A stretch of DNA of 64,000 nt from Streptomyces tagetis (GCF_018069565.1 NZ_JAGPNL010000002.1:372001-436000), one strand, 5' to 3'; counted from the first letter of the stretch, positions 28,618 to 39,698 are shown. Notes: generated from the sequence alone by a model not told the origin. Translations and numbers: made by a program.

Positions 28618-29748
28618 TCAGGCGGCGGGCAGGGTCGGCTGGACCCGCCGGAGGAAGGCCGCGTTGTCCGGGGTCCTGCGCAGCCGGTCGAGCAGCGTCT
28701 CCAGGCCCTGTCCGTCGCGGCCGTCCAGCGCCCGGCGCAGCCCGCGGGTGGCGCCCGCCTCGGCCGGGGACAGCAGCAGTTCCTCGCGCCGGGTGCCGGA
28801 GCGGGGCAGGTCCACGGCGGGGAAGACGCGGCGGTTGGCGAGGTCGCGGCCGAGCCGCAGCTCCATGTTGCCGGTGCCCTTCAGCTCCTCGAAGAAGAAG
28901 TCGTCGGCGCGCGAACCGGTCTCCACCAGGGCGGTGGCCAGCAGCGTGAGGGAGCCGCCCTCCTCGGCGGCGCGGGCCGCGCCGAAGAGCCGCTTGGGCC
29001 CGAGCAGCGCCCCGGCGTCGACCCCGCCGCTGAGGGTGCGTCCGGTGGGCGCGGCGGCGTGGTTGTGGGCGCGGCAGAGCCGGGTGAGGGAGTCGAGGAG
29101 GACGACGACGTCCTCGCCGGCCTCGACGAGCCGCTTGGCCCGCTCGATCACCAACTCGGCGAGGGCGATGTGCTGCCGGGGTCCCTGGTCGAAGGTGGAG
29201 GCGTAGACGTCGCCGCGCACCGAGCGGCGCATGTCGGTGACCTCCTCGGGGCGTTCGTCCAGGAGCACGACCATCAGCCGGCACTCCGGGTGGTTTCCGG
29301 CGACCGCGGCGGCCAGTTGCTGGAGCAGGACGGTCTTGCCGGTCTTGGGCGGGGCGACGATCAGCCCGCGCTGCCCCTTGCCGACCGGCGCCATCAGGTC
29401 GACGACCCGCCCGGCGAGGCCCGAGGCGGGATGTTCCAGGCGCAGCCGCTCGTACGGGTGAAGCGGGGTCAGGTCCCCGAAGCGGCGGCGGTCCGCCGCC
29501 GGGGCGCGGCCGTCGACCCGGATCACCTCGGTGATCGCGTTGCGTTCGCCGCGCACCGCCTCGATCAGATCGCCCTTGCGCAGGGCGTGGCGGCGGATCA
29601 GCGCGGGGGACAGGGACGGATCGGACGGCTGCGGCAGCAGCTCCGGCGAGCGCAGGCGGCCCCGGCCGCCCGGGTCGATGTCGAGGACACCGGAGGCGAT
29701 CTCGGCCGGCGAGCGCCGCACGGGGGTGTGGTCGAGGGTGGTGGTCAT
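28618..29748 (-). CDS. rho: Rho-type transcription termination factor, short paralogue
   Basis: 376 residues, far shorter than the main actinobacterial Rho with its long N-terminal insertion. It starts directly at a reduced RNA-binding domain (GVLDIDPGGRGRLRSPE, residues 20-90), then the RecA-like motor: Walker A APPKTGKTVLL, Walker B VVVLLDSLTRL, Q loop SGGVDAGALLGPKRLFGAARA, R loop FEELKGTGNMEL and the arginine-finger region. All ATPase motifs are intact, so it should be an active helicase. AAAGGA lies seven bases before ATG. It may act on a special set of transcripts or be an alternative Rho; a 379-bp leader precedes it. Confidence 0.9.
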   Translation of the reverse strand: MTTTLDHTPVRRSPAEIASGVLDIDPGGRGRLRSPELLPQPSDPSLSPALIRRHALRKGDLIEAVRGERNAITEVIRVDGRAPAADRRRFGDLTPLHPYERLRLEHPASGLAGRVVDLMAPVGKGQRGLIVAPPKTGKTVLLQQLAAAVAGNHPECRLMVVLLDERPEEVTDMRRSVRGDVYASTFDQGPRQHIALAELVIERAKRLVEAGEDVVVLLDSLTRLCRAHNHAAAPTGRTLSGGVDAGALLGPKRLFGAARAAEEGGSLTLLATALVETGSRADDFFFEELKGTGNMELRLGRDLANRRVFPAVDLPRSGTRREELLLSPAEAGATRGLRRALDGRDGQGLETLLDRLRRTPDNAAFLRRVQPTLPAA

Positions 29749-30127
29749 GGGCGGTCCTTTCACGGACGCGGGCACAGGAAAGCGTGGGGGAGGAGATGCC
29801 GTGCACGAGGGCGGACGGAGGTCACGCCCGGACGGCGGGGAACAGCACCCCGGAAAGCGCGGGAGAACCCGCTCACGAGGCCGTGCTGGGAAGGAAACGG
29901 AGACACACCGGTCCGGAGCGGACGGGTGTCGCGGCGTAACAGAGAGGAACCGGCACCGGCGCCCAGGAGAGGGCGTGCACGAGTGCCAACCGGGACCGTA
30001 CCACGCCCAGGCGGGCGGCAACAGGGCCCGGCGACGGATTTTCCGCTTCCGTGTCTTGTCAACACCACGGGCCCGGTTTCTGTTCCGGCGCGGGCCCGAC
30101 CGGCGGCCCACGCTCTAGGCTGGCGGG
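29749..30127. promoter_or_regulatory. 379-bp leader/promoter region between rho paralogue and methyltransferase
   Basis: On the minus strand the leader RNA is C-rich and G-poor in two patches (about 29762-29800 and 29880-29905), as in rut sites. A TTGACA hexamer (minus strand, 30062-30057) could be the -35 box of the rho paralogue, leaving a leader of roughly 280 bases. The right end holds the -10 box of the methyltransferase gene. No stable open frame with a ribosome site was found. Confidence 0.4.
30116..30121 (+). promoter_or_regulatory. -10 hexamer TAGGCT for leaderless methyltransferase transcript
   Basis: TAGGCT ends six bases before ATG 30128; there is no ribosome binding site, which together suggest a leaderless mRNA. 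Confidence 0.5.
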
Positions 30128-30853
30128 ATGTTCAGCCCGGAAGGCCCCACCCTGCGCGAACTCGCCGTCCAGGCGTTGTCCTCCGTCGAGCGCGGCTACG
30201 ACCTGCTCGCCCCGAAGTTCGACCACACCCCGTACCGCACCCCGGACCGGGTGCTCGACGCCGTCGCCTCGGGGCTGGCCCCGCTCGGGCCGTTCGGCCG
30301 GGGGCTCGACCTGTGCTGCGGCACCGGCGCGGGCGTCGGCGTGCTCGCCCGCCTCTGCCGGGACGGGGTGACCGGGGCCGACTTCAGCGCCGGCATGCTC
30401 TCCGCCGCCCGCGCGCACCCCGTGCCCGCCGGCCCGGAGGTCACCTGGGTGCGGGCGGACGCCCGCGCGCTCCCCTTCGGCCCCGTCTTCGACCTCGTGG
30501 TCAGCTTCGGCGCCTTCGGGCACTTCCTGCCCCGCGAACTGCCGGGCCTGTTCGGGCAGGTGCGCTCCGTGCTGCGGCCGGGCGGCCGGTTCGCCTTCCC
30601 CGTCGGCGCCCCGCCCCGGCCCGGCTCACCGGCGTACTGGACGCTGCTGGGCTTCGACGCGGCGATGCGGGTGCGCAACGCCCTGTGGAGGCCGCCGTTC
30701 GTCATGTACTACCGCACGTTCCGCCTCGGCGACGTGGGCCGGGAGCTGGCGCGGGCGGGCTTCCGCACCGACCTGTACGCCCTGCCCGGCTTCGGCAGCC
30801 GCCCCGACGGGAGCCCCCGCGCCCGGCTGGTGGTCGCCCGGCGGCTCCCCTGA
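30128..30853 (+). CDS. Class I SAM-dependent methyltransferase
   Basis: 241 residues. Motif I is GLDLCCGTGAGVGVLA (about residues 60-75), acidic loop GADFSAGML, then FDLVVSFGAFGHF and LRPGGRFAFPV. This is the Methyltransf_11/25 fold acting on a small molecule; the substrate cannot be read from sequence. Single gene with its own promoter, convergent with the esterase. Confidence 0.85.
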   Translation: MFSPEGPTLRELAVQALSSVERGYDLLAPKFDHTPYRTPDRVLDAVASGLAPLGPFGRGLDLCCGTGAGVGVLARLCRDGVTGADFSAGMLSAARAHPVPAGPEVTWVRADARALPFGPVFDLVVSFGAFGHFLPRELPGLFGQVRSVLRPGGRFAFPVGAPPRPGSPAYWTLLGFDAAMRVRNALWRPPFVMYYRTFRLGDVGRELARAGFRTDLYALPGFGSRPDGSPRARLVVARRLP

Positions 30854-30895
30854 CCGGCGGCCCCGGCGGCCCTGACGGCCCCGGCGCCCCCGGCG

Positions 30896-31864
30896 TCAGG
30901 CGTGCGCGCCGAGCCAGCGCAGCCGGGCGGCCTCCTGGTAGGGGCCGCCGCCCTCGTGGTCGTTGAACTCGTACACCTCGATCGCCTTGTCGTCGTGCGC
31001 CCAGGCGTTGAACGCCGCGAAGACCGTCGACGGCGGGCAGGTCTGGTCCTCCAGGGCCGCCGAGAAGAGGGCCGGGGCCCGGCCGCGCGCGGCGAAGTGC
31101 ACGCCGTCGAAGTAGGACAGCGTCCGCAGCGCGACCTCGCGGTGCCCGCGGTGCGTGCGCAGGTACAGCCCGATCTCGCGGTAGGGGTGCCGGTCGGTGA
31201 GCGTGACGGCGCGGGGGAAGTCGCAGAGGAAGGGCACGTCCGGCGCGACCGCCGCCAGGTCCGGCACCAGTCCGCCGACCGCGAGGGCGATGCCGCCGCC
31301 CTGGCTGGTGCCGAGCGCCGCCGTCCGCGCGGCGTCGGCCAGCGGGTGGGAGCGGGCCGCCTCGACGGCGCGCACGGCGTCGGTGAAGACGCGGCGGTAG
31401 TAGTAGTGCTCCGGCGCGTCGATGCCCCGGGTCAGGAAGCCCGGTTGGGCGGGCGCCGCGCCGACCGGGTCCGGCGTGTGGCCCCCGCCGCCCCAGGCGC
31501 TGCCCTGGCCGCGGGTGTCCATCACGAAGTGCGCCCGGCCCGAGGAGGCCCACAGCAGGTGCTCGTGGGGCAGCCCGCGACCGCCTCCGTAGCCGACGAA
31601 CTCGACGACCAGGGGGAGCGGCCCCGTCGCGGCGGCGGGCAGCGTCAGCCAGCCCTTCACCGGGTGCCCGCCGAACCCGGCGAACGTCACGTCGTACACC
31701 CGCACCGTGGCCAGGCCCGTGTCGACCGGCACGAAGCGGGCGTCCAGATCGTGTTCCCGGGCCTCCTGGAGGGTCTTGCTCCAGAAGGCGTCGAAGTCGT
31801 CCGGTTCCACCGACGTGCTGCGGTGGGCGCGCAGTTCGCCGGGCGGCAGGTCGAACAGGGCCAT
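30896..31864 (-). CDS. Acetylxylan esterase / cephalosporin-C deacetylase family hydrolase
   Basis: 322 residues, the normal length of family 7 carbohydrate esterases. Catalytic triad: Ser in GTSQGGG (about residue 185), Asp in LEDQTCPPS and His in NDHEGGG; the family RGQG motif DTRGQGSAWG is present. It has no signal peptide, so it deacetylates an intracellular substrate such as imported acetylated oligosaccharides. Single gene. Confidence 0.92.
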   Translation of the reverse strand: MALFDLPPGELRAHRSTSVEPDDFDAFWSKTLQEAREHDLDARFVPVDTGLATVRVYDVTFAGFGGHPVKGWLTLPAAATGPLPLVVEFVGYGGGRGLPHEHLLWASSGRAHFVMDTRGQGSAWGGGGHTPDPVGAAPAQPGFLTRGIDAPEHYYYRRVFTDAVRAVEAARSHPLADAARTAALGTSQGGGIALAVGGLVPDLAAVAPDVPFLCDFPRAVTLTDRHPYREIGLYLRTHRGHREVALRTLSYFDGVHFAARGRAPALFSAALEDQTCPPSTVFAAFNAWAHDDKAIEVYEFNDHEGGGPYQEAARLRWLGAHA

Positions 31865-31998
31865 CGAGGACCGCCTTTGCGGGAGGGGGCGAGCACGGGC
31901 GGTCACACGGTAGGGGAGGGGCCGCCGGAGCCGCCAGACGCCCGCCCGGCCCCCCCGGGACCGGTCGGGCGTCCTTGCGGAAGCGGCGGTACGTGCCC

Positions 31999-32580
31999 TC
32001 AGGCGCGGCGGTGGCTCCACCGGGGTTCCGTGCGCTCCCACTCGCGTTCCCAGCCGGTCAGCCGGTGCCGCTGGAGCAGCCGGTACGCGCCCCCGTGCAT
32101 CAGCAGGACGGTCAGCCCGGCCCCGAGCGTGGTGCAGGTGCCCACGGTCACCGTGTGCTGCCAGACCGCCGTGTCGTCCGTGGGCGGCGCCACGGTCCGG
32201 CCCTTCCCGTCCAGCCACAGGCCGATCACGTCGCCCTGCCGGGTGCCGGAGGGGACCTCGGTCCCGGCGGTCCGCGTGCCGCCGTCCGGGGCGTGCCAGC
32301 GCACGGTCGCCCGGGAGGCGTGCCCGTCGGTCTGCTCCGAGGGGAGGCTGCTCGGATCGGTACGGACCACGGTGGCCGTGACCCGGTGCCGCTGGGCCCG
32401 CTGCACGGCGGCGACCTGCTCCGCCTGGTCGTGGGCGCGCGCCGCCGCGTACACGCCGACGAGGGGGACCCCGATGAACAACAGGAGGGCGACGATGAGC
32501 ACCGTCCACGCCTCGACCACATCCGACCGGCGCCGCAGCGGATTGCGCCGCCAGCGCCAGCCGCGCACCCGGGTTCGCAT
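31999..32580 (-). CDS. Rv1733c-like two-helix membrane protein
   Basis: 193 residues. An Arg-rich N terminus (RGWRWRRNPLRRRSDVVEAW) precedes a transmembrane helix near 28-50; an extracytoplasmic domain of about 90 residues follows; a second helix lies near 145-168 with a basic cytoplasmic tail. This layout is that of the Rv1733c family, common in Streptomyces and of unknown function. ATG follows GAGGAGG by six bases. Confidence 0.8.
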   Translation of the reverse strand: MRTRVRGWRWRRNPLRRRSDVVEAWTVLIVALLLFIGVPLVGVYAAARAHDQAEQVAAVQRAQRHRVTATVVRTDPSSLPSEQTDGHASRATVRWHAPDGGTRTAGTEVPSGTRQGDVIGLWLDGKGRTVAPPTDDTAVWQHTVTVGTCTTLGAGLTVLLMHGGAYRLLQRHRLTGWEREWERTEPRWSHRRA

Positions 32581-32888
32581 GTCGACCTCCTCGCGTTCGT
32601 CACGACCGGAGGGCCGGACGGACGGCCGCAGGGGGCGGGCCGTCGCCGTCGCCGTCTCCGTATCGCGCCCACGCGTGCGAATGCCCGCACAGGTCTCGTG
32701 CCCCGGCCGGCGGCCTTCGCCCACCCCGGGGCACCGCGCTTGCGCGCCACCGCCCAGGTGCCCGGCACACCCCCGGGGAAACACGCCCCGAGGAGGGAAG
32801 ACGGCCCTTCCGCGCGGCGTGCGGGCCGGGGGCGCTGCGGTAAGGTGTGCGACGGCCGCGGAGCGTCCCGGCCGCCGTGACGAGGGAG

Positions 32889-32960
32889 GTGGGACCGATC
32901 ACCGCTGCACCGTCCCGGGTGCTCTCCCGCACCGGCACCGCGGTCCCGGCCGCGCTCTGA
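32889..32960 (+). CDS. Putative leader peptide upstream of PrmC-like gene
   Basis: Short frame ending ...SRVLSRTGTAVPAAL. Start is ambiguous: GTG 32889 or GTG 32877 are in frame, but the best Shine-Dalgarno (GGGAGGTGGG, 32884-32893) is ideally spaced for an ATC codon at 32898. The frame ends five bases before a strong hairpin that reaches the next ATG. The arrangement (ribosome site, short peptide, hairpin, gene) is that of ribosome-stalling attenuators. Coding status is unproven. Confidence 0.45.
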   Translation: MGPITAAPSRVLSRTGTAVPAAL

Positions 32961-32964
32961 CCGC

Positions 32965-32995
32965 GAGAGCGCCCTTCGGTCTCCGAAAGGCTCTC
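32965..32995 (+). promoter_or_regulatory. Attenuator-type hairpin sequestering the PrmC-like gene's ribosome site
   Basis: Arms GAGAGCGCCCTTCGG (32965-32979) and CCGAAAGGCTCTC (32983-32995) around a 3-base loop pair over 13 positions with one mismatch and a two-base bulge. The right arm contains GAAAGG, the only purine-rich candidate ribosome site before ATG 33003, so folding should block translation or terminate transcription. Confidence 0.6.
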
Positions 32996-33002
32996 CGCCC
33001 GC

Positions 33003-33815
33003 ATGACCGCCTCCTCCGCGCCACCGCCCCCGCCGCCCACCGCCACCCCCTCCCGTGACGCCGTCGCGGCCGTCCTGCGCGCCGCCGGCTGCGTCTTCGC
33101 CGAGGACGAGGCGGACCTCCTCCTCGCCGCCGCCCGCACCCCGGACGAGCTGAGCGCCCTCGTCGGACGCCGGGCCCGGGGAGTGCCCCTCGAACTCGTC
33201 CTCGGCTGGGCCCGCTTCCACGGGCTGCGCGTCGCCGTCGCCCCCGGCGTCTTCGTCCCCCGGCGCCGCACCGAGCACCTCGTCGACCAGGCCCTCGCCC
33301 ACAACCCCGGCGCCGCCGTCGTGGTGGACCTGTGCTGCGGCTCGGGTGCCGTCGGCGCCGCCCTCGCCGCCGCCCTGGACCGGCCCGAGGTGCACGCCGC
33401 CGACATCGACCCCGCCGCGGCGCGCTGCGCCCGCGGCAACCTCGCCGCCCACGGCGGCCGGGTGCACACCGGGGACCTCTTCGACGCGCTCCCCGCCGCA
33501 CTGCGCGGCCGGGTCGACCTCCTGACGGCCAACGTGCCCTACGTGCCGACCGGCGAGATCCCCCTGCTGCCCGTCGAGGCCCGTGAGCACGAGCCGCCGG
33601 CCGCCCTCGACGGCGGCGCCGACGGGCTCGACGTCCTGCGCCGGGTCGCCGCCGGGGCCCGCGACTGGCTCGCCCCGGGCGGCGCCCTGCTCACCGAGAC
33701 CGGCCGCGCTCAGGCGCCCGCCGCCCTCGACGCCCTCACCCGGGGCGGGCTCACGGCCCGGCTCGCCGTGAGCGAGGAACTCCACGCCCACGTGGCCGTC
33801 GGCGTACGCGACTGA
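33003..33815 (+). CDS. PrmC/HemK-like N5-glutamine methyltransferase paralogue
   Basis: 270 residues. An N-terminal helical domain (residues 15-85) precedes FHGLRVAVAPGVFVPRRRTEHL, SAM motif VDLCCGSGAVG (about 105-115) and the NPPY-type motif as NVPYVPTGEIPLL. PrmC enzymes methylate the GGQ glutamine of release factors. The NPPY motif here is NVPY and the expected prfA neighbour is absent, so this is a paralogue, often annotated as putative N5-glutamine methyltransferase. Its attenuator-like leader suggests induction by a translation inhibitor. Confidence 0.85.
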   Translation: MTASSAPPPPPPTATPSRDAVAAVLRAAGCVFAEDEADLLLAAARTPDELSALVGRRARGVPLELVLGWARFHGLRVAVAPGVFVPRRRTEHLVDQALAHNPGAAVVVDLCCGSGAVGAALAAALDRPEVHAADIDPAAARCARGNLAAHGGRVHTGDLFDALPAALRGRVDLLTANVPYVPTGEIPLLPVEAREHEPPAALDGGADGLDVLRRVAAGARDWLAPGGALLTETGRAQAPAALDALTRGGLTARLAVSEELHAHVAVGVRD

Positions 33816-33831
33816 CCGGACCCGCCCCGCC

Positions 33832-33853
33832 CGCCGCCGTCACACCGGCGGCG
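33832..33853. terminator. GC hairpin between convergent genes
   Basis: CGCCGCCG (33832-33839), loop TCACAC, CGGCGGCG (33846-33853). It covers the stop of the phosphatase gene; no U tract. Possible bidirectional terminator. Confidence 0.4.
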
Positions 33854-35912
33854 TGGCGCGGGCGATCAGCAGGGCCACGTCGTCGGGGTTCTCCGGCTGG
33901 TGCAGGGTGCCCAGCAGCAGGTCGCAGACCTCCTCCAGCGGCCGGTCCGGCCCCTCCAGCAGGGTCAGCAGCGTGGCGAGCCGCAGGTCGAGGGAGTCCT
34001 GCCGGGTCTCGACGAGGCCGTCCGTGTAGAAGACCAGCCGGTCGCCGGGCACCACGTCGACCGTGGTGCTGGCGAAGCCGACGCCGCCCACGCCGAGCGG
34101 CACCCCCGTCGGCAGGTCCAGCAGCTCCGGGGCGCACCCGGCGCGCAGCCGGACCGGCGGCAGGTGCCCGGCGTTGGCGATCCGGCACTGGCGGCGGTGC
34201 GGGTCGTGGACCGCGTAGAGGCAGGTGGCGATGGCCTGGTCGAGGCCGGCCGCGGTCCGGTCGAGGTGTTCGAGCAGCAGCGCCGGGTCCAGGTTGAGCG
34301 CCGCCAGGGTGTTGGTCGCCGTCCGCAGCCGGCCCATGGACGCGGCGGCGGCGATGCCGCTGCCCATCACGTCCCCGACCACCAGCGCCGTCCGGCCGCC
34401 CTCCAGCGGGATCACGTCGAACCAGTCGCCGCCGACCTCGCTGGTGGACTCCGCCGGCTGGTAGCGCGAGGCCACCTCCAGCCCGCCCGTCACCGGCGGA
34501 TGGCGCGGCAGCATGCTCCGCTGGAGGGTCAGCGCCGCGTCCCGGGCCCGCTGGTACCAGCGCGCGTTGTCGATCTGCACGGCGGCGCGGGAGGCCAGCT
34601 CCCGGGCGAGCAGCAGGTCGTCCTCGCCGAACGGCTGCGGATTGCCGATCCGTCTCAGGGCCAGGGCGCCCAGCACCTCCCCGTTCGCGATCAGCGGCAC
34701 CGCCAGGTACGAGTGCACCCCGGTCGCGGGCAGCGCCCCGTCCGCCCCCGGGTCCCCGGCGACGTGGTCCGGGGCCGCCCACGACACCCGGGGCACCAGC
34801 ACCGGCCGGGCCGTGCGGACGCACTGGGCGACCAACTGCTCGGGATGCCAGGGGGCGACGCCGCCCGACGGGTCCGCCGCCGGCAGCACCTCGGTACCGG
34901 CGTCCGCCCGGACGGCCAGGGTGCGCAGGACGGCGGGCTCGGCCGGGTCGAGCGCGGTGCGCCGGCCGTCGACCACCGCCTCCAGCAGGTCCACGGAGGC
35001 CAGGTCGGCCAGGCCCGCCGCGGCCACCGAGGCCAGCTCGTGCGCCGTGCGGTCCAGCTCCAGGGTGCTGCCGATCCGGGCGGTGGCGTCGGCGATCGTG
35101 GTCAGCCGGCGCCGCGCCGTCTCCGCCTCCACGCTCGCCCGGTACTGCGCGGTGACGTCGGTGATGGAGACGGCCACGCCGAGCACGGCGCCGAAGGTGT
35201 CCTCCAGCCGGTGCAGCGAGACCGACCAGGCGTGCTCCTCGTGCGGGTCGGCCGGGGTGTGCCCGCGCACGGACTGGTCCACCAGGGGCTCCCCGGTCTC
35301 CAGCACCCGGCGAACGGCCGCCTCCACCTCGTCGATGTTCACCAGCGGCAGCATCTCGCGCACCGTGCGTCCCAGGTGCTCCTCGGCCGGGATGCCGTTG
35401 ATCCGCTCCAGGGCCGGGTTGACCGAGACGTACCGCAGGCCGGTGTCGAGCACGGCGAGACCGATCGGGGACTGCGAGATGACCCGGTCGGACAGGGCCA
35501 TCTTCCGTTCCAGCCGGCGCACCGTGGTCCGGTCGACGGCGAGCCCGAGCCCGTAGACATTGCCCTCCTTGTCCAGCAGGCGGGCGTTGCGGAACTCCAC
35601 GACCCGGGTGCTGCCGTCCTTGCGCCGGATCGGGAAGGTGCCCGCCCAGCCCTCGCCGGTGCGCATGACGTCCGCGAAGAGTTCCGCCGCCTGGTCGAGG
35701 TGGCGCTCGTGCACCATGAACCGGTCCGCCGGCTGCCCCAGCACCTCGTCCGCCCGGTAGCCGAAGAGGGACTCGGCCCACGGGCTCCACAGCACGATCC
35801 GTCCCTGGGTGTCCAGCACGACCGAGGCCACGTTGAGCACGTCCAGGAGCCCGCCGGGCTCCATCGGTCCGTGCAGCGCCGCCTCTTCCTCCGACTCGTC
35901 CGGACGGCTCAT
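33840..35912 (-). CDS. PAS-PAS-GAF-PP2C (SpoIIE-type) serine phosphatase
   Basis: 690 residues from ATG at 35912. Two PAS domains (about 20-130 and 145-260), a GAF domain (about 275-450), and a PPM/SpoIIE phosphatase domain (about 475-690) with metal-site blocks EVGGDWFDV, LVVGDVMGSG, LVFYTDGLVE and PDDVALLIA. There is no HATPase kinase domain, so it should act as a sensor phosphatase on an anti-anti-sigma (STAS) partner encoded elsewhere. The start is not certain: GTG and ATG codons up to 38 residues upstream are in frame, one close behind AGGAGG. Confidence 0.9.
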   Translation of the reverse strand: MSRPDESEEEAALHGPMEPGGLLDVLNVASVVLDTQGRIVLWSPWAESLFGYRADEVLGQPADRFMVHERHLDQAAELFADVMRTGEGWAGTFPIRRKDGSTRVVEFRNARLLDKEGNVYGLGLAVDRTTVRRLERKMALSDRVISQSPIGLAVLDTGLRYVSVNPALERINGIPAEEHLGRTVREMLPLVNIDEVEAAVRRVLETGEPLVDQSVRGHTPADPHEEHAWSVSLHRLEDTFGAVLGVAVSITDVTAQYRASVEAETARRRLTTIADATARIGSTLELDRTAHELASVAAAGLADLASVDLLEAVVDGRRTALDPAEPAVLRTLAVRADAGTEVLPAADPSGGVAPWHPEQLVAQCVRTARPVLVPRVSWAAPDHVAGDPGADGALPATGVHSYLAVPLIANGEVLGALALRRIGNPQPFGEDDLLLARELASRAAVQIDNARWYQRARDAALTLQRSMLPRHPPVTGGLEVASRYQPAESTSEVGGDWFDVIPLEGGRTALVVGDVMGSGIAAAASMGRLRTATNTLAALNLDPALLLEHLDRTAAGLDQAIATCLYAVHDPHRRQCRIANAGHLPPVRLRAGCAPELLDLPTGVPLGVGGVGFASTTVDVVPGDRLVFYTDGLVETRQDSLDLRLATLLTLLEGPDRPLEEVCDLLLGTLHQPENPDDVALLIARATPPV

Positions 35913-36171
35913 CCCGGGCTTCGCCTTCGCCGTTCCATCAGGCACGCCCTCCTGTCGACCACGCGTCCTGTCGCTCGTCCCGCCACGGGCACGCCACTTC
36001 GTGGCCCGCCCTGCCTCCAGCATCACCCGGCACGGCGCGGAGCGCCCTCGGGACGTGACGCGGAATCATCAGGGTTGGTCTGTACATGACCTCGCGGGGC
36101 GGCCACACTGTGCGCCGAGCGCGTACCCGACCGGCGGTACCGCCCGACCACCCCCCATGAGGAGCCCCGCC

Positions 36172-37056
36172 ATGCCTCTGCGTGCCCGGCAACGTTGTCA
36201 CGCCGCCCTGACCGGACTCGCGGCCCTCGCCACCGCCGCCGCCCTCTGCGTCGCGCAGCCCGCCTTCGCCGCCCCCGCCGCCGACGTCTGGAACGAGGTC
36301 GGCTCCGACCGCGCCGACCCGCTGACCGAGAGCCAGGGCCTGGCCTCCGTCGAGGTCCCCGCCGGCAGCCCCAACCGCTACACCGGCATCGGCACCATCC
36401 CCCTCGGCCTCGCCACCCGCGGCTGGAACCACGTCGGCGACCCCGACGCCTCCTACCAGGGCCACTACGTCGAGCCCTACCAGCGCGACGACGGCAACAC
36501 GAAGATGTTCCGCCTCCAGACCCCCGACGGCCGCTGGTCGGAGTACGTGCACACGCTCGCCCCCGGCGAGGCGCGGAACAACTCCTGGGTCGCCATCTCG
36601 CCGGACAGCCAGTGGATGCTGGCCGGCGAGTGGGGCACGATGGACCGCCTGCTGGTCTTCCCCACCCCGGGCGCCAACCCGGCCACCTCGCCCTCCGCCG
36701 ACCTGCCGCGGGTCGCCACCGTCCGCCTCGACCGGCCCGTCCGCGACGTCCAGGGCTGCGACTTCTCGGACGCGACGACCCTGCTGTGCTCCTCGGACGA
36801 TCCCGAGGGCAGCCTCTTCGGCATGACCAAGCCGCTGCTCCAGGTCGACCTGTCCGCCGCGCCCACCGGCGCCGGGGACGTCACCGGCCGCGTCACCGCC
36901 CTGCGCCAGTTGCCGCTGCGCAGCGCCTGCTCCGGGAGTTTCGAGGCGGAGGGCATCGACTACGACCGGCGCACCGGCACCCTGCGCGTCATCGTGGTCT
37001 CCCCCGGCTTCTGCGTGCTGACCGACAGCAAGACGTACCGCTTCACCCGCGGCTGA
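36172..37056 (+). CDS. Secreted protein of unknown function
   Basis: 294 residues with a clear signal peptide (basic MPLRARQRCHAA, hydrophobic core, cleavage near AQPAFA-AP at about residue 34). The mature part has repeated ISPDSQWMLAGEWG- and VATVRLDRPVRDVQGCDFS-like strands and two Cys pairs, suggesting a small beta-propeller. GAGGAG lies ten bases before ATG. No catalytic motif recognised. Confidence 0.7.
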   Translation: MPLRARQRCHAALTGLAALATAAALCVAQPAFAAPAADVWNEVGSDRADPLTESQGLASVEVPAGSPNRYTGIGTIPLGLATRGWNHVGDPDASYQGHYVEPYQRDDGNTKMFRLQTPDGRWSEYVHTLAPGEARNNSWVAISPDSQWMLAGEWGTMDRLLVFPTPGANPATSPSADLPRVATVRLDRPVRDVQGCDFSDATTLLCSSDDPEGSLFGMTKPLLQVDLSAAPTGAGDVTGRVTALRQLPLRSACSGSFEAEGIDYDRRTGTLRVIVVSPGFCVLTDSKTYRFTRG

Positions 37057-37201
37057 GCCCGAGCGGCGGCCGGACCCGGCCGCCGGGCCGCCCGTGCCGC
37101 TGGTGTTCCCGTCCCCGTGGTGCTTTTCTGGTGATACGAGGGGGTCGCGGCGGCGCGGTGCGGTGGGAGGCCGGGCCGCGGTCACGAGAGGAGCGATCGC
37201 C

Positions 37202-37573
37202 ATGGACGCCGTCCAAGCGCATCCCGAGTCCGTCTCCGTGGAGCTGAGCGGGTGCGGCGCGGAGGACGCCCGTACCGTCTTCGACGCCCTGTGCGCCTCC
37301 TACGCCTCCGACCGGCGCGCGGGCGAGACGCCCCGGGAGTACCACGCGGTGCGCCCGACCGTCTGGCTCGGCACCTTCGACGTGGCCGACGTCCACGAGG
37401 GCGAGCGCGGCCCCGTCCGGCTGCGGCGCTCCGTCGACGCGGACGTGCAGGGCGGCTACTGGGCCGTCGAGCGGGTCCGCGCCACGCTGGACTCCCTGTT
37501 CGCCGTGCGCGACCTGAGCACGGCCTCCGGCGACCAGGAGCGGGAACTGCACGTACGGCTCGAAACCCGCTGA
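37202..37573 (+). CDS. Conserved small hypothetical protein
   Basis: 123 residues, soluble, no Cys-rich or membrane features beyond three isolated Cys. GAGAGGAG precedes ATG 37202 by about ten bases. Sequence is mixed alpha/beta (SVSVELSGCGAEDARTVFDAL, then RPTVWLGTFDVADVHEG). I do not recognise the family; codon use and a good ribosome site support it as a real gene. Confidence 0.65.
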   Translation: MDAVQAHPESVSVELSGCGAEDARTVFDALCASYASDRRAGETPREYHAVRPTVWLGTFDVADVHEGERGPVRLRRSVDADVQGGYWAVERVRATLDSLFAVRDLSTASGDQERELHVRLETR

Positions 37574-37600
37574 CGCGCGGGCCGTGTGAGGGCCGGTGTG

Positions 37601-39698
<2,098 letters not shown>

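Larger units (their letters stand above)
32581..33002. promoter_or_regulatory. 422-bp intergenic region with attenuator-like leader
   Basis: Left 250 bases show no clear gene or repeat. A -10-like TAAGGT lies at 32841-32846 on the plus strand. From 32877 to 32995 there is a ribosome site, a short leader frame and a strong hairpin that runs into the start of the PrmC-like gene; these are listed separately. Confidence 0.5.

Noticed and set aside
30902..33058. 718-codon plus-strand frame over the esterase and Rv1733c-like genes
   Set aside because: Low-complexity translation and crossing of two well-supported minus-strand genes and the attenuator region.
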